Assembly (NCBI GenBank): GCA_963556145.1
Contig: OY744471.1
Coordinates: 3,031,590 to 3,095,589, forward strand
DNA: 64,000 nt
DNA from: Hygrocybe punicea
Taxonomy: Eukaryota > Basidiomycota > Agaricomycetes > Agaricales > Hygrophoraceae
Direction of reading: 5' to 3'
This document shows positions 12,556 through 24,700 of this stretch, piece by piece. Numbering within the stretch: position 1 is the first letter of the stretch; every line of letters starts with the position of its first letter. Made by a program: the position numbers and the translations under genes. The notes beneath the pieces were generated by a model that was not told the origin of the DNA, made no database searches, and was given only the letters and a program-made list of their open reading frames with translations.

Positions 12556-14518
12556 ATGTCACCCCCGCTCACCGTCCTCCCTAGCGCCCTCCCTCAACTC
12601 TCCCGGGCCCTGTCCCTCCTCGGTACCTCCCCGTCTGTCTCCTCCACCTTCTCTGACATCTCCGTATTGTCTCTCCCCTCTATCCCCTCACCGTGCATAT
12701 CGCTCGGCCCTCCTCCAGCATCCCGAGCACGCCCTCAAGCAAGACGTCTGCATTTTTTGGAAGCCCCTTTAGTACCCGCCCCCCTTCGCCAGCGCCCCCA
12801 CCCAATCATCATCACTACAAATCCTCCTCCCTCGACTCTGTACCCACCCACCAAGATCCTGCGTCTCTCACAATCCCAACACGTCTCCCAGCTCTCTCTC
12901 GCCTTTTCCCCTCGCGCTACCTCACCGATCTCGCCATCGACGTCCCCACCGATCTCCATCAACATAAACGTGACTTCCTCGACCTTGACACTGAACACCT
13001 CCTCATCTCGTCCCCTATCTCGTTTGACGCAGAGTCCCCCCCCTGCCCACCGTCCCTGGTCCCCTCTCTTTCGTCTTCTCCGTCTTCCACTTCCACCTCC
13101 GCCTCCCTACCACCTCCACCACCCATAGACCCTGTATATTATCCAGAGAACCCGGACTCTGCTCTCGTCCCCGGATCTATTCTTTCCTCTCACACCCCCG
13201 GCAGTCGGCCCGCCCCACATCACTCTCATACTCGTGCGTACTCTTGGCCAGGGCGCGTTCAGCAGTGTCTGGCTCGCCGACGACGCGCGTAGGGGCATAT
13301 CCAAAAGGTGCTCACATTGCTGGCACGACTCCAGTCGTGGAGGCCCTCCGGGGACTTGGCATCACCAAGTCCGCCGAATCCGGTTCGGATCTTCGCAGGG
13401 TGGATGTAGGGGTGGGCTCACGGCTTGTCGCGGTCAAGACAATGCCTAGGGCACGCGAGCAAGATCGTGACCGCAACAGCGACCGCACGCGCATCGGGTT
13501 CGTCAGGGAGGTGGAGGTCCTCCGGGTGCGCACCTTTTTTCTTTGAATTTTTTAATACTCGTGTTATATCCAATGGGATTACTAATGGCTGACAGCGCTG
13601 CAGCACATCGCACATCCGGCACTCCTTGGTGCGTTCTCGACGTCGACCCACCACGTCCTCGTGCTCCCCCACCTCGTTGGTGGAGACCTCCTCACTCTCG
13701 TCAACAACGATGATGCGTGCGGTGCCCTGAGCGAGAGCACGCTCCAGCGTATGTGGTGCGAGTTCTGTAGTGCCGTTGCATGGATGCACAGCGTCGGGCT
13801 CGTGCACCGCGACATCAAGCTTGAAAGTGAGCATATCTTGTTTCCACCATCACATTCACCCTCTTAATATTTTTTCTCTGCACACGCAGATATCCTCCTC
13901 GTTGCCCCCCTAGACCCGCTGCCCCCATCCTCACGCATATTGACGCAGCTAGGCAATTTTGGACTGGCGCGTTTCGTGGATCCCCGTGCGCCTCGCCTAC
14001 GCACCCGCTGTGGCAGCGAGGCCTACACCACTCCAGAGCTCGTCACGGCTGGCCGCGGATACGATGCACGTGCAACGGACGCTTGGGCGTGTGGCGTCGT
14101 GCTGTTCGCGGTTTGTGTACGGCGATTGCCATTTGGGGATGGCGTAGACGCAGATGCAGGCGAAGGAACGGGGATCCGTGGGGAGCCAGGTTCGTTGGGG
14201 CGGCAGGGATATGGGTATAGTGAGGCGCAAAGAGCAGAGGGGGAGATGATGGAGGGGAAGGGTGGGTGGGCAGAGAGGAGGCGGATTGCGCGGGGAGAGT
14301 ATGAGTGGCCGTCTGTGCTAGTGCTGGGGAGGGGGTGGCGAGACAGAACAGGTGGCAACCGGAGAGCAGGGGAGCCGGAATGGGGAGCCGGAATGGGCAC
14401 AGGGGACGGGGAGTGCAGATTTAGTTTTAATCTAAATGCGGCAGCGTTTAGGCCAATGACGCCTGGTCAATTTAAATGTTGGCCCATCCCTTTGGATCAG
14501 TTACTTCCTTGCTGGTGA
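12556..14518 (+). pseudogene. Decayed protein kinase
   Basis: Ser/Thr kinase-like sequence. After a proline/serine-rich N-terminus (ATG at 12556) come the glycine loop LGQGAFSSVWLADD (about 13237-13286), the VAVK lysine (about 13430) and the catalytic HRDIKLENILL, split by a GT..AG intron at about 13828-13890. RCGSEAYTTPEL is the activation/APE segment. Signs of decay: the metal-binding DFG is NFG (about 13958), the N-terminal half changes frame at least once without a convincing intron (a stop lies in the kinase frame at 13126), and a 46-bp candidate intron (13289-13334) is needed to reach VAVK. The C-lobe after about 14300 does not resemble a kinase and contains a small tandem duplication (ggagccggaatgg twice). 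An intact but catalytically dead pseudokinase with unusual introns cannot be excluded. Confidence 0.6.
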
Positions 14519-14689
14519 ATTAAAATACATTGTACTCACAGTAACTTCAGCAAATGCTGAAGTGAGTTGACATGCAGAAATTAAGCCAAGGGATCATTTA
14601 TTGTACCTCAAAACATCTTCCACAACCTTGAAATAAGAAGCAAGAGCAGGATGAAGAGAGAATAGAAAAAAAATAAGACACTGTCAGGG

Positions 14690-14996
14690 AGGGTCAACTA
14701 TCCGTTTAGAGAAACGGACATGAGAACATACAGCTTAATTTCCCGTTTCAAACGGTAGATTTCCTGTTTCAAATGCGCTTCGCGCCTTTCCGCCGCCTTT
14801 CGCCACTGTTTCTCTTGCCCCGCCTCGGACTGGTCGTCTGGTAGCCGGCCGATCGCTATGAATCCGTCAGTATGGTTTCATTCCGGGGTAATGGGACTCG
14901 GACTTACTGATATTAAATTGATCACCTCTGAAGTCATTCAGGGTGCAGGCGTTCATCTGGATATGTTGAGCGCGGTTGAATGACATAGGACAAGAT
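14690..14996 (-). CDS. Small hypothetical protein, uncertain
   Basis: Possible two-exon small gene. An ATG near 14994-14996 begins MSFNRAQHIQ, continues to NDFRGDQFNI, passes a GT..AG intron (about 14855-14910), and resumes as AIGRLPDDQSEAGQEKQWRK with a short charged helical tail (KQEIYRLKREIKL). It ends at a stop near 14690 or a little downstream if another intron is used. Short proteins with an 'F.G.QFNI' motif are common in Agaricomycetes, but I assign no function. It lies inside the decayed block and may itself be a relic. Confidence 0.3.
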
Positions 14997-15374
14997 AGAA
15001 ATGGTTGGAATACTGAGTAGGCGAGAAACTACTAGAAACAGCGCGGATCTGACGAAGGTAGTAATGTCTTAGTCTGATGGGGGAAAAGAAAGAAAAAATC
15101 GGAGTTAACTTTAAATCAGTAATAGTGCGACTGACAACAAACTCACAAAACTCACTCGCTCGTGCCTCTTCGGACACTACCCGACCCCTCGACGATCATC
15201 CACGGCAATCCAAAGAGTACGCTCTATCCTGCGCGACGTTGAAACGGTGAACTTGGCTTCATCATGATGAAGCTTGAGGCCAAGGCCTTGAGCTAGATCT
15301 AGAGCTTGGGCTTGAGCTTGAAGCGCTTCCAGCTTGCCACGGCCGAAAGCAAATTTCCTTAATTGAGTCATACC

Positions 15375-16740
15375 ATAGCGTTGAAGACCATCACTGCCGA
15401 GCTACCGCCAGATGGGAAGATTGCTGCGACGGCGTGCGCCAAGTTAACACCCAAACTTCTTGCACAAGTATCCAATGTATGTATTGTTTCCACCACGTTC
15501 GGCAGTCCTCAACTAATATAACACCATTACAGCCAGATACCCCACCTGAAACACTGATTGAAACCCTCTCTATTCTGTCCATCCTAATCAGCCGATTCCC
15601 CTCCAACCTATCCAGCACCACTTTAAACCCACAACCACTAACCGTTCTAGCTCCTTTGTTGGCCCACCAACGTCCGGTTGTTCGAAAACGCGCCATCATC
15701 ACCCTCGCGCAGTTCATCCCAACATCTCAACCCGAGCTATTTGGGGGACTTCTGAAATCCTTTGTGTACCCCTTTCTTACCACTTCGGCAAGTGTAGAAA
15801 AGCAACGCACAACTTCGCAGCTCGTGGCGGCTGTGGCGAGACATTCAGCGTTGCAAATTGCGCCTGTACTGGGAGATATCGTTCCGGGGATTTTGAAAGC
15901 AGTTCAAAAAGATGACGAGCTCCGAGAGAGTGGACTTCAGGCAAATTTGTGTTCATCAAGGCAAGTCATTGTACTGACGTGAAGATATGGCAGGCTCTGG
16001 AAGCACTCGTACTTCGGTGCCCTGCCGAGATCACTCTCTTCCTCAACTCAATCGTGCTGGTTGGGAATCAGTTCATTAAACATGATCCGGTAAGTTCTTG
16101 GCACGACAATCGATGTTTTCATTCCTGTTGACCATCGTAACAACAGAATTATGCTGGTGATGAGGGAGACGAAGATGAAGACATGGCTGACGCCGAAGGC
16201 GATGATGACGACGACGACGCAGGGCTCGATGGGTGAGTGTAATATATATCTCAATTACATTTTGCCTCTGAAACATGGTCTTGGATCAGGTACTCTGACG
16301 ACGAAGACACTTCTTACAAAATACGCCGGTCAGCCACCAAATTGCTGGCGGCCATTGTGAGCACGCGCCCAGAACTTCTTGTGTCGATATACAAGGAAGT
16401 GTCACCTGTCCTCATCTCCCGCTTTGGTGATCGCGAAGAGACAGTCCGCCTTGAAGTTTGGGCAACCTATGTCGTGCTTCTCAACCAGACAGCCGTCTAT
16501 AGCGGCCATCCTCAAGCCAAGGATGCCGATTCCAATATCCGCGGAAAGAGGAAACGTGATAATGAGACTATGGATGTCGAAGAGTCTCCTTACACGCTTT
16601 TGCGGAGCCAGGTGCCTTCACTATCCAAGGCACTTCTAAGTCAATTCAAGTCTGTAGAAAAAAAAGTTAGACCCATAGACGTCTTATTAAACGCATGTCC
16701 AGTCGGAGTTTCACTCCAAGCGCCAACATCACAAGTTCCA
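15375..16740 (+). pseudogene. CAND1 (TIP120) fragment, both ends missing
   Basis: Internal HEAT-repeat portion of a CAND1-like cullin exchange factor. Four in-order exons give ALKTITAELPPDGKIAA, HQRPVVRKRAIITLAQF, an acidic stretch (GDEDEDMADAEGDDDDDDAG, about 16160-16230) and YSDDEDTSYKIRRSATKLLA followed by LISRFGDREETVRLEVW. This is the order seen in CAND1. It starts abruptly: the frame upstream of 15375 meets a stop with no ATG. Similarity fades near 16650 and the remaining two thirds of a normal protein of about 1,200 residues is absent. One intron (about 15940-15993) has a GC donor. The residual open frame continues to 17067 without recognisable homology. Confidence 0.7.
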
Positions 16741-17083
16741 GGCCTCAACACACACCAATACGGCTGCAACGAGATAGCCTTGATGTCCCGGCGCACCATC
16801 CGGTACCGTAAGTCGTGCAACCGCGGAAGCGCGCTAGCAATGTTACGCACGCGACCACTGGGGGGCGTCGCCCCGTCCAGAAAACCTCAGCGGAGCTGGC
16901 GGCGCGAGGCCAGACGATCGAATCGAGGTTCTCTGGAGAAGATTATTCGGTCCAAAGCAATTGTTCGCCTGCATCGACAAGGCGAGATTTTTAATTATGT
17001 GACAAAATTTTCAGCAGACGAAACACGGTCTTACCGCCAAGAACAAGTTGCGTCTGTGATGAGATGATGTTTACGAGAGGATC

Positions 17084-18300
17084 AAAGGTGTATGACTGGA
17101 AGTTGATATCCACCAAAATCGGCTAAAATGAGTTCGTGGGAGGGAAATGGATTAAGGGAAAGGCAATATTTGGGGACATGTACGGCAGTGGTATCGTCAG
17201 TCCGGTATGGAGTGAATCCTGTGAGTTGGGCGGCCGGTGAAGAACTGCTGGCTCTCCGTTCCAGGTCGTAGAAGACGAGGGCCAGAAGATGGCCGTCAAT
17301 GATGAATTCCTGTGTTATAGTGGTCTGCAAAGCTAATTAATAGACACGTGGATCAGTATACGGCGAGCATGTGGAAAACATCTGTGGTGTATGCGTACTT
17401 GCATCAAGCCATCGACTCCTGCTGAGAGACGATTCTGTGTGAAGGAACCTTCGCCATATCGCCATAGATATACTAGACGCGACTAGTTGAAGAGTTTCGG
17501 CCTCCTCGGAGATGCGAGCCTTTCCAACATAGACCCGGTAACGCACTTGGCTGAAGAAGGCCATGGGGCATTGAAAGTGACGGAACCATGAAAACCATGG
17601 AGTGTGGGCAGGCTATGAATATCGTCAATTGATGGGAGGGATAGTTTAATTTGAATGGTGATCGGTGAGAGTGAACGGAGAGATGTGGCTCTCAAGGCGT
17701 CGAATGACAAGTTGTATGATGACATTCCCTCAGCCCAAAGGCACAGGCTGGATATTTTGTTTGTTGTTGGGGATGTAGGTGACGGAAAAACACTACTTCG
17801 CCTCGCGGAAGGAGCCTGATCGAAGAAACGTGCTCGGTTCACGGGAGTTTCCAGTTTGCGACCTGCGATGACCCAGAAGATGCACCGCGACTCACTGGCG
17901 GATAGGAATTGGCTTCACATTCCATGTTGAAAAACGTCACAGCAGATGTAGAAGCTGTGTTGGACATCTCGGTGTTCGAAAGTAAAGGTTGATGAGGGCG
18001 AGCTGCGTGATACAGGCGATGACGAGAGCACCACGCTCCCGATTTCGTTGTTTGAAGGTAAGGGTGAGTGGCGGTGAGGTGATTCGATAGAGAATGGTGC
18101 TGTGGAATATGAATCGAAGATAGCACTGCATGGCTGCAAGGGAGGGTGCGAAGGACTCTCGAACTTGAAGTCGCCGGAAGAAAATCCTGGGGATGGGGGT
18201 GAAGGAGAAAGACGGGGAACCGGGTCCACCGGCATCGCCATCGGGAGGGATCAATGCACCAGATTCGCACAGGTCTTCTGCCTTTACGGTGGCTAACAAA
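17084..18300 (-). pseudogene. Unidentified decayed gene
   Basis: The minus strand carries several conserved-looking blocks in different frames: a Ser/Pro-rich segment (about 17950-18240), then LCLWAEGMSSYNLSFDALRA, TLHGFHGSVTFNAPWPSSA, RVYVGKARISEEAETLQL, and after an intron TQEFIIDGHLLALVFYDLER. The blocks belong together in composition and order, but joining them needs a frame change at about 17536 (a missing base just before RVYVG) and skipping an in-frame stop near 17850. I do not recognise the family with confidence. A regulatory protein with a beta-rich domain is conceivable, but that is a guess. Position and damage match the neighbouring relics. Confidence 0.45.
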
Positions 18301-18539
18301 CCACTTTCGAGGAAAAGCTCTTCGCCTCCTGTTACCAAATGGAACTCTGCATATATTGCTGCGGAAAATAGAAACAGGAGAAAAAAACCATACCTCTGAC
18401 CAAGTTTTGAATGGATCACAGCTATTATTAGTATCAGAGGTAAGTCATGACATCTCGTTAGTCAGTAAATAATTTACCTGGTTGGGCTATTTCCCAGCCA
18501 CCTCCGCAGTCCTATTGATACACGTCTAAACCGGACTAC

Positions 18540-20280
18540 CGCATTTCAAAAGTTCATGTGTTCGTGAACCAAGCAGAAATAGTTGGAGGGCGCAAGAATA
18601 ATCCGGAAGTTCTTTGCGACCACGGCAGCGGCACTGTTGGATGAGATCCAAACCCAAAGCGTCCAGCGTGGAATTTTGGTCCCGAAAATTTGGCAACACG
18701 AACATGACAGTGTTCTTATCCAAAGTCACTTTGTGATTTAAAACAATTTCTAACAACAATGTTGTGAGCAAACAGGACATCGTGTCAGCACTAACCGACC
18801 TTCCCACACAACAGGCGTCTTCCCCACCGCCAAAAGTGCATGATGCGTCCCCTGCGTGAAAACATCCAACGCTTCCTCCAGCGTCTGTCCACTTCGCTTC
18901 AATTCTGCCTGTGTCTCGTTGTCGTTCGCATAACAGTTCGTGTTCCATTCATCGCCACGCTGAAAATTTTGATGGCAGAGTCTTCGCCACGACAGAGATG
19001 AGCGAAGCAGTGAAGTTGGCCACTCCGGGGGATGCAATGCGCAGTTGGCCAGCAGGAGGTTCATTGGCGGAGTTACACGCGATATATTCCGGGTGTGAGG
19101 CGGAAATAGCTGCAGTATGACCTGGGGTGTCTATCTCCTGCATGTTATTTGATGGTACATACAGCCTGCGTATTGGGGCGGGGAAAGCCCACCATTAGGA
19201 AGTCAATGCCTCGCTACAGAGGGAGTCTGGTCAGGGTACACTCTACGTGAGGGGAGGGTCGTGCTCACAGCACCGGCATATACGACAATATCTTGCACGT
19301 CGCCGGGGGTGTACACCTCGTTCGACGAATATGCCCCAGTTCGGGAAACTCGGCAATAGAGAGGGGAAAGCTTTGGCTGTCTGATGTGCCAACAGAACAT
19401 GTTGATCTGTCGAAGAGCGTGGTTAAGACGAACAACCATATCGAGAGGCGGAGCGGGCCTTGACATAACTCATAGCATCTAGGGTTCGTTGTATGTCGGG
19501 TATAGGGAAACTATGATGATGTAGATGTCGTGCATGGGTTGAGATTATGAGGAAATAAAACGAAGGAAGCTTACAAGTGTCGTGCTGCATCGAGCATAAA
19601 ACCCCGATAGGGCTGTGCAAATCAATCAAGAGTCATAAATCTACACTAAACTTGAGAAAATGGTGTGCAAATGCAGGGTTATCCGAGGTTTTAACGGGAC
19701 TCTCGAGGTGTAAATATCGCCCCCCGTGTAATACCAAAGCTGGGCAAATGTGGTCAAGCCACGCAAAAGACCTGGAGTCGAAGGCGCGGTCAGAGAGGCG
19801 GCTGAGCCATCGCTGGATATAATCAGCGAGTGTGTCTCCACCCCGTTGGATATTGCTCCGCACGGGAGTCCTACCAACAATCGAAATATTCAGCGATGAT
19901 AAGAACTTCGCCCCATCAATGGCATGTGGTCTGATGCTCCCTGGCCAACGATAAGATGTTGTGCGAGGGACAACTTGTTCGCAGGACGGCGTCTGTCAAA
20001 TCCTGTGGTGAATTTGCAATGTCGACTGTGATGGTGAAATTGGGTGATGGTTTCAATCTCCCTGCCAACCTCAGAAATGCAAAGAACGCCCAGCCAGCGA
20101 CAGGCCAAGGCGAAGAACAGGGAGCCGCACACTTGGTGACACGGTCTTCCAGACAATGATCCGCAGCACGGACCAGACTCCAGAAGTGGAAATCAACGAT
20201 GAGTCTACATCGCAGCTTGTCGTGTACTCCAACGCAACTCCCGAGCTGGACCCGTTCTGCGCAAACGCCACAACATACTA
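18540..20280 (-). pseudogene. GH20 beta-N-acetylhexosaminidase pseudogene
   Basis: Relic of a secreted chitin-degrading beta-hexosaminidase. In order on the minus strand: GLLRGLTTFAQLWYYTGG (about 19740), DNPAF, YRGFMLDAARH and, across an intact intron, FPIPDIQRTLDAMSYVK (about 19450-19600). Then come DSQSFPLSIAEFPELG, AYSSNEVYTPGDVQDIV, EIDTPGHTAAISASHPEYIA (about 19090-19130), GDEWNTNCYANDNETQ (18900-18955), VVWEEIVLNHKVTLDKNTV and AKNFRIILAPSNYFYL. Joining these blocks needs frame changes near 19705, 19395, 19340, 18960 and 18640. Two introns lack a normal GT donor (about 19440-19470 and 19620-19675). The conserved GGDE acid pair lies at a frame break, and the last 80-90 residues are absent. 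Confidence 0.85.
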
Positions 20281-20336
20281 TACACCGTAGACAATGATCC
20301 CCGCCACGCCACCACGCCGAGGCTGCGAAGCACTTC

Positions 20337-20757
20337 AAGAAGAGGTCACGAGAGGATGACCTGATTGTTACTTGCGCAAGCAACTGGCTCTGCAGAGTGA
20401 GTTGTGCACGCAGTACGAGGTGGACTCGCGTGCGCGTGACGAGCTCGTTGAGGTGCTCGGGAAGCAGGTAGATGTCGCGGAACGGGAGATGGAGAAGCGA
20501 TGCAATGTATTAAAAGGCTGGGAGAAGGAGAAGGGGGGGAGCTGGAGCGCGCATGTAAGCACCTTGAGGAGGTAGATCAAAGTCGGCAGGAGAGTATGGC
20601 GCGGAGTGTCATGGACAAGGCCAGTGGGGAGGTCTTGCGGATGCTGCATCGGCTGATTGCGGGGCTCGAGCGAGAGAAGAAGGATGCCGAGAGACGAGAG
20701 GAGGGGCTGAGGGAGGAGGGAGGGACGGTGGAGGCTTTGGTGAAGGAAAAGACCTAA
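20337..20757 (+). pseudogene. Coiled-coil protein fragment, frameshifted
   Basis: Two halves of one long helix in different frames: YLRKQLALQSELCTQYEVDS onward (about 20372-20530), and GELERACKHLEEVDQSRQES to the stop at 20757. The break falls at a run of seven Gs (about 20534). A second break lies just before YLRKQL, where DDLIV is in another frame. Heptad-like spacing and richness in E/K/R/L indicate a coiled coil. The parent protein is not identified, and neither a start nor a normal C-terminus is present. Confidence 0.5.
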
Positions 20758-21707
20758 CCAGTAGCACGATGCCGTTGTTCTTGTCTTCGCACGTCCGTTC
20801 TCATGGCCCTGCTTGTTGCTGTCGCCGTTCTGTACGCCCGCGCCCATTGCACGATGTGCACTTATCGTCGCCCCAGAGGGACGTTACTGCGCGGATATTG
20901 GCTCTGAACGGGTGCATAAGCCATGGTTTAATCTGTATATTTTATCATCACACCTGAAAGCCCGGGCGTGGGTGCACCACCGCCTTGGTGTTGTCTTCGT
21001 CCTCTTCATGGTCTCCTGTTGGTACCCACTCCACGTCGGCGTTCTCGTCGTCGTCGTCGTAGGCATGTTGGTTTTTTCGTAGTTCGTCGCCGGCGTCGTT
21101 GATGCGGTCTAGTGAGCTAGCAGCGGGGAAGTCGGGCTGGGATCTACTGACCGGCTTTCATAGGTCCTTCCTTCCTTCACTCTGCTTGCCTCCCTCTCGC
21201 TTCCTCGCTGTCATCATCATCCTTGTTGTTTACCGCTGCTGTTGTCGTCTGGGCCCGTTTCTGGCAAGTTGTTCTTTCAGATAATGAGTAGTGGTTTTCA
21301 AAGTACACAGAAACTTACCTCACGAACGAATGGGACGTCTATGAAGTAGAATACACAGTAAAATTAGAAAGAATCCAAACCTACCTACCCACGATTGGAA
21401 CCCGTGTAAATCCGTACACAGGTACGGTGTAGAGGTGTGGCCGCAAAAGTCCGAACCGTACCCCAAGCTGTGGGTAACAACCCATGAATCTTAGTCAAAC
21501 AAGAGGAACTTATCCAGATACTATACACCAACTATACACCAACCATACACTGAACAACGAATCAATGTAGCAACGAAAACACATGACATATCCATTGTCT
21601 TCTCAATAAGTTCAATATCATAAGCATGGAATGAGCTTAACATACGTCAATGACACTCCTTGAATGTTTTCAAACAGCAGTTAACACATCAATAAATCTG
21701 CCGCTGA
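20758..21707. other. Intergenic, downstream of Plavaka transposase
   Basis: No gene supported. Contains a short CGT repeat (about 21045-21060), a palindrome-rich stretch (ccgtacacaggtacgg, about 21411), and three near-identical 11-bp units (about 21520-21552), which could be subterminal repeats of the adjacent element. Confidence 0.5.
21520..21553. repeat. Three tandem 11-bp units
   Basis: The unit (c/a)aactatacacc occurs in tandem, the last copy diverged (aaccatacactg). It lies about 155 bp beyond the transposase stop. CACTA-type elements carry short subterminal repeats, so this may mark the element end. Terminal inverted repeats could not be matched by eye. Confidence 0.4.
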
Positions 21708-24700
21708 TCATTCATATAAGTCAAGATCTTGCGAATCACCATACATCTCGTCCACTGCCATTAGTTCTAATTCATCGCCGTGGGCTTCCTCATTTGAGCC
21801 TTCGCTATCACCTGAGCTGTCGGAACCACTTCTGGAAGAATTATCCGACTCATCTGGGTGTTCTTTGTTGTGAATCTCTGTGTGGACTCCTTCGGAAACA
21901 TTTGGTGACCAGTCATCCCCAGCATCATCACTCTCGTCGTCAATAACGTCTTCGGCATCGCTGGCACGTAAGCCTACAATGGTATCTTCACCTTGACTGT
22001 AGACATGTCCTGGTGCCAGACCCCAGTGGTAGCGCATGACCATGTCCCGATCCACAAAGCTACCGTCGAGTTAATTATAAATCGAGGACAGACATTTGTA
22101 ATCACCCACCGACCCACGAAGTACTGGTGCCAGTCCTTCGAATCCTGAGCACATTCCGAAATCCCCACACCATCCGCATGTCGCATGCCCGCAGAAAAAG
22201 ATGGAAGTAAGTGACATCCACGTAAAACATCTTTAGGGTCAACGAAACCAAATGCGTCTTCTCCGCTCATGGGGGGAAATTTGAGACGATCAAGTCGCCG
22301 TTGGACCCAGCCAGCCTGTACCGGCATATCATCTACGTTCACAAACCATCTTACCCACAGGAACTCAATGCGTCGAGCACGGTAATCTACCATGCCAGGT
22401 CCAGTATAGATAACGTTGGCATGATAAATGCCGAGAACGCGAGCATACAGATATTGGTGGCGTAATGTGCCTTCTGCAGAGAGGAGCAAAATGTCACGAT
22501 GATCTGTGTTTGGGTTGATCGTATCCTGAGCGCGTCGTATGTCGTATGTGGTGTAGTTAAGCCGCATAATGTTGTGTCGGTAAATATGGTCGCCTTTGAA
22601 ATGGATGCCATCAAGTTCAGCAGTGCCATCATTCCGAGAGCCCGTGGATGCAATGATATCGTCGTTGATTGGCATCTCACTATTCAACACGACTTTTATA
22701 CGAGGCAAGATATGCCTTTTCAGTTTCGACCAGAAGTCCTGTCAGAAGATTAGCTGTGTGGAACCTTCCTTGGCGTTGAAGCCTACCTTTACAGCTGGAT
22801 CTCCGGTGTGTAGCCGTAAAAAAGAACCGATGTGCTCTGGATTATTCTCAGCAGCACCAATATGGTGGTGAGCTTCAGGACTGTCTGCTACAAATTCCTT
22901 TTGCTTAGCTCCGGAGAGTTCGGACATCTTTCGTTGACGAATAAGTCTGATGCGTGTCCGCCGACGCTCAATTTGAGTTAATTGTCGGACAAATTTCTTC
23001 TTACTTGTCCTGCAGTACCAAGATTTAGGTTTTCGATGCTCCAGTTCTCCCTGTGAACAGAATATATTCATCAATAAATAGCAATAGTAGCTTGAAACCC
23101 ACAATTTGTGAAGTATACGAATCTGTAGTGCCAACTGTTTGGATAGTAGTGACATAATCTCCGGAAGAGTGAGCTTTGTAAGTCTGCAAGCTGAAGACTT
23201 TCCGTTTTCGTTGGTTTGTATTCTTTTGGTCACCACCCGCTGGCGTCGATGAGCTAACTTTCGGCTCCTTCTTTGCTTGACGACGCTTTCTGGCATCCAT
23301 CTCGCGTTTCAATTCATACGTGCTGTAAGCAGAACAGGTCTCCGATTGGAAAGCGCGAAGCTGTTTCCCTAGGGCTGTGGTTTCCTTGTCCAGGATATCC
23401 AGCGTATCATCAGTATGCATCCGCAATTTGGCTAGCCCATGCCAGTGAGCGAAAGTGAACAAGAGTTTGAGGATTCTCCCGTTATGTGGTTCTGGCAATA
23501 AGCCATCGAAAACCGGAATAATGCACTAACAATCTTTAGCCTTTAATGTTGTTGATACCGGAAGAAACAATACCTACTTGCAAAAAATCTTCGTAATTCC
23601 TTGCAGCCATTTTCTTCAGTTCGGACGTATTAGAGGTAAATCGTCTGATTGTGTCTCTCCCAAAAGTGGGAATAAGTCGGAACCTGAAAATTTTACAAGA
23701 TATCCAGTGTACAAGGACAACAACACACCGGCGATCCAATTCGTGCAATAAGTTTTCATCGACACACTCCAGGATTCGAAGCAAGTGAATGAAGAGGCAT
23801 TTCCACACTCCGAGTTCAATTTCGTGCATTAGATCGATCACGAATAGTAAGAAATAATTAAAACCGAAACGGGCAAGCCGCTTGGAAAAGGCGTTCTGCG
23901 AAACGCACAGTCAATGTTAAGTCATCTCATCCGATCTCCGACGAATGACGTACAGAGGCGGGAACAAATGAATTAGGTTTGAGCATTCGCTCTACGGGTG
24001 CGCTGTCAACGGCAAAATTATGCTGATAAATGGCCCGTCGGGCCTGAGATACCAAGTTCCTATGGCGGCGATCGTCGACACGAGCTAGCTTCACCCTATT
24101 GTTCCTGTCCCTTTTAGTGCCTACTAGATGAACATTTGATAATGGAATTGTGCAACGCGGACATGGACATCCTCCCAAGTTGCGGATGCTAGCTAAAAGG
24201 ATCCTGCAGGACAACGGTGTGAGCCAAGCTAGAAGCGACTTGCGAACAAACGACATTCACTTTTCAGGATAGTCCGCCGAATAAGTAAAAATCCGAGGAT
24301 AGAATCTGCGTACAACCCCATCACAGCACTCGATCACGATGCCATGTTCATAGGCATGTATAAAATCATCATCAAGGAGAATCTCCCATTGGGCATGAAC
24401 ACATTCACGGTGACAGTGTGCCATAAACTCCGGTTTGAGTTTCTTTTTGCCACTGTATTTGCTTGCAAAATCTTTGAATGCATCTGGTAGCTAAACTCAG
24501 TCGTTAGTGCGAGACCTGCGAGAATGAGATATGGAAGGCATACCCTCTCAAAGTAGGCGACATGTTCGCATAGATTAGACGACGGCTTACACCGTCGATA
24601 CTTCGATTCGTTGCCGAAAAACATGTATAATGGCCAGAGTTTCGTGTTTCCAAAATTCGTTACGTGAGTGGCGTCAGACCAGAACATTAAGGCAACAATA

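Noticed and set aside
21381..21420. tRNA-like T-arm sequence on the minus strand
   Set aside because: GGTTCCAATC resembles a T-loop, but no acceptor stem or anticodon arm could be paired.
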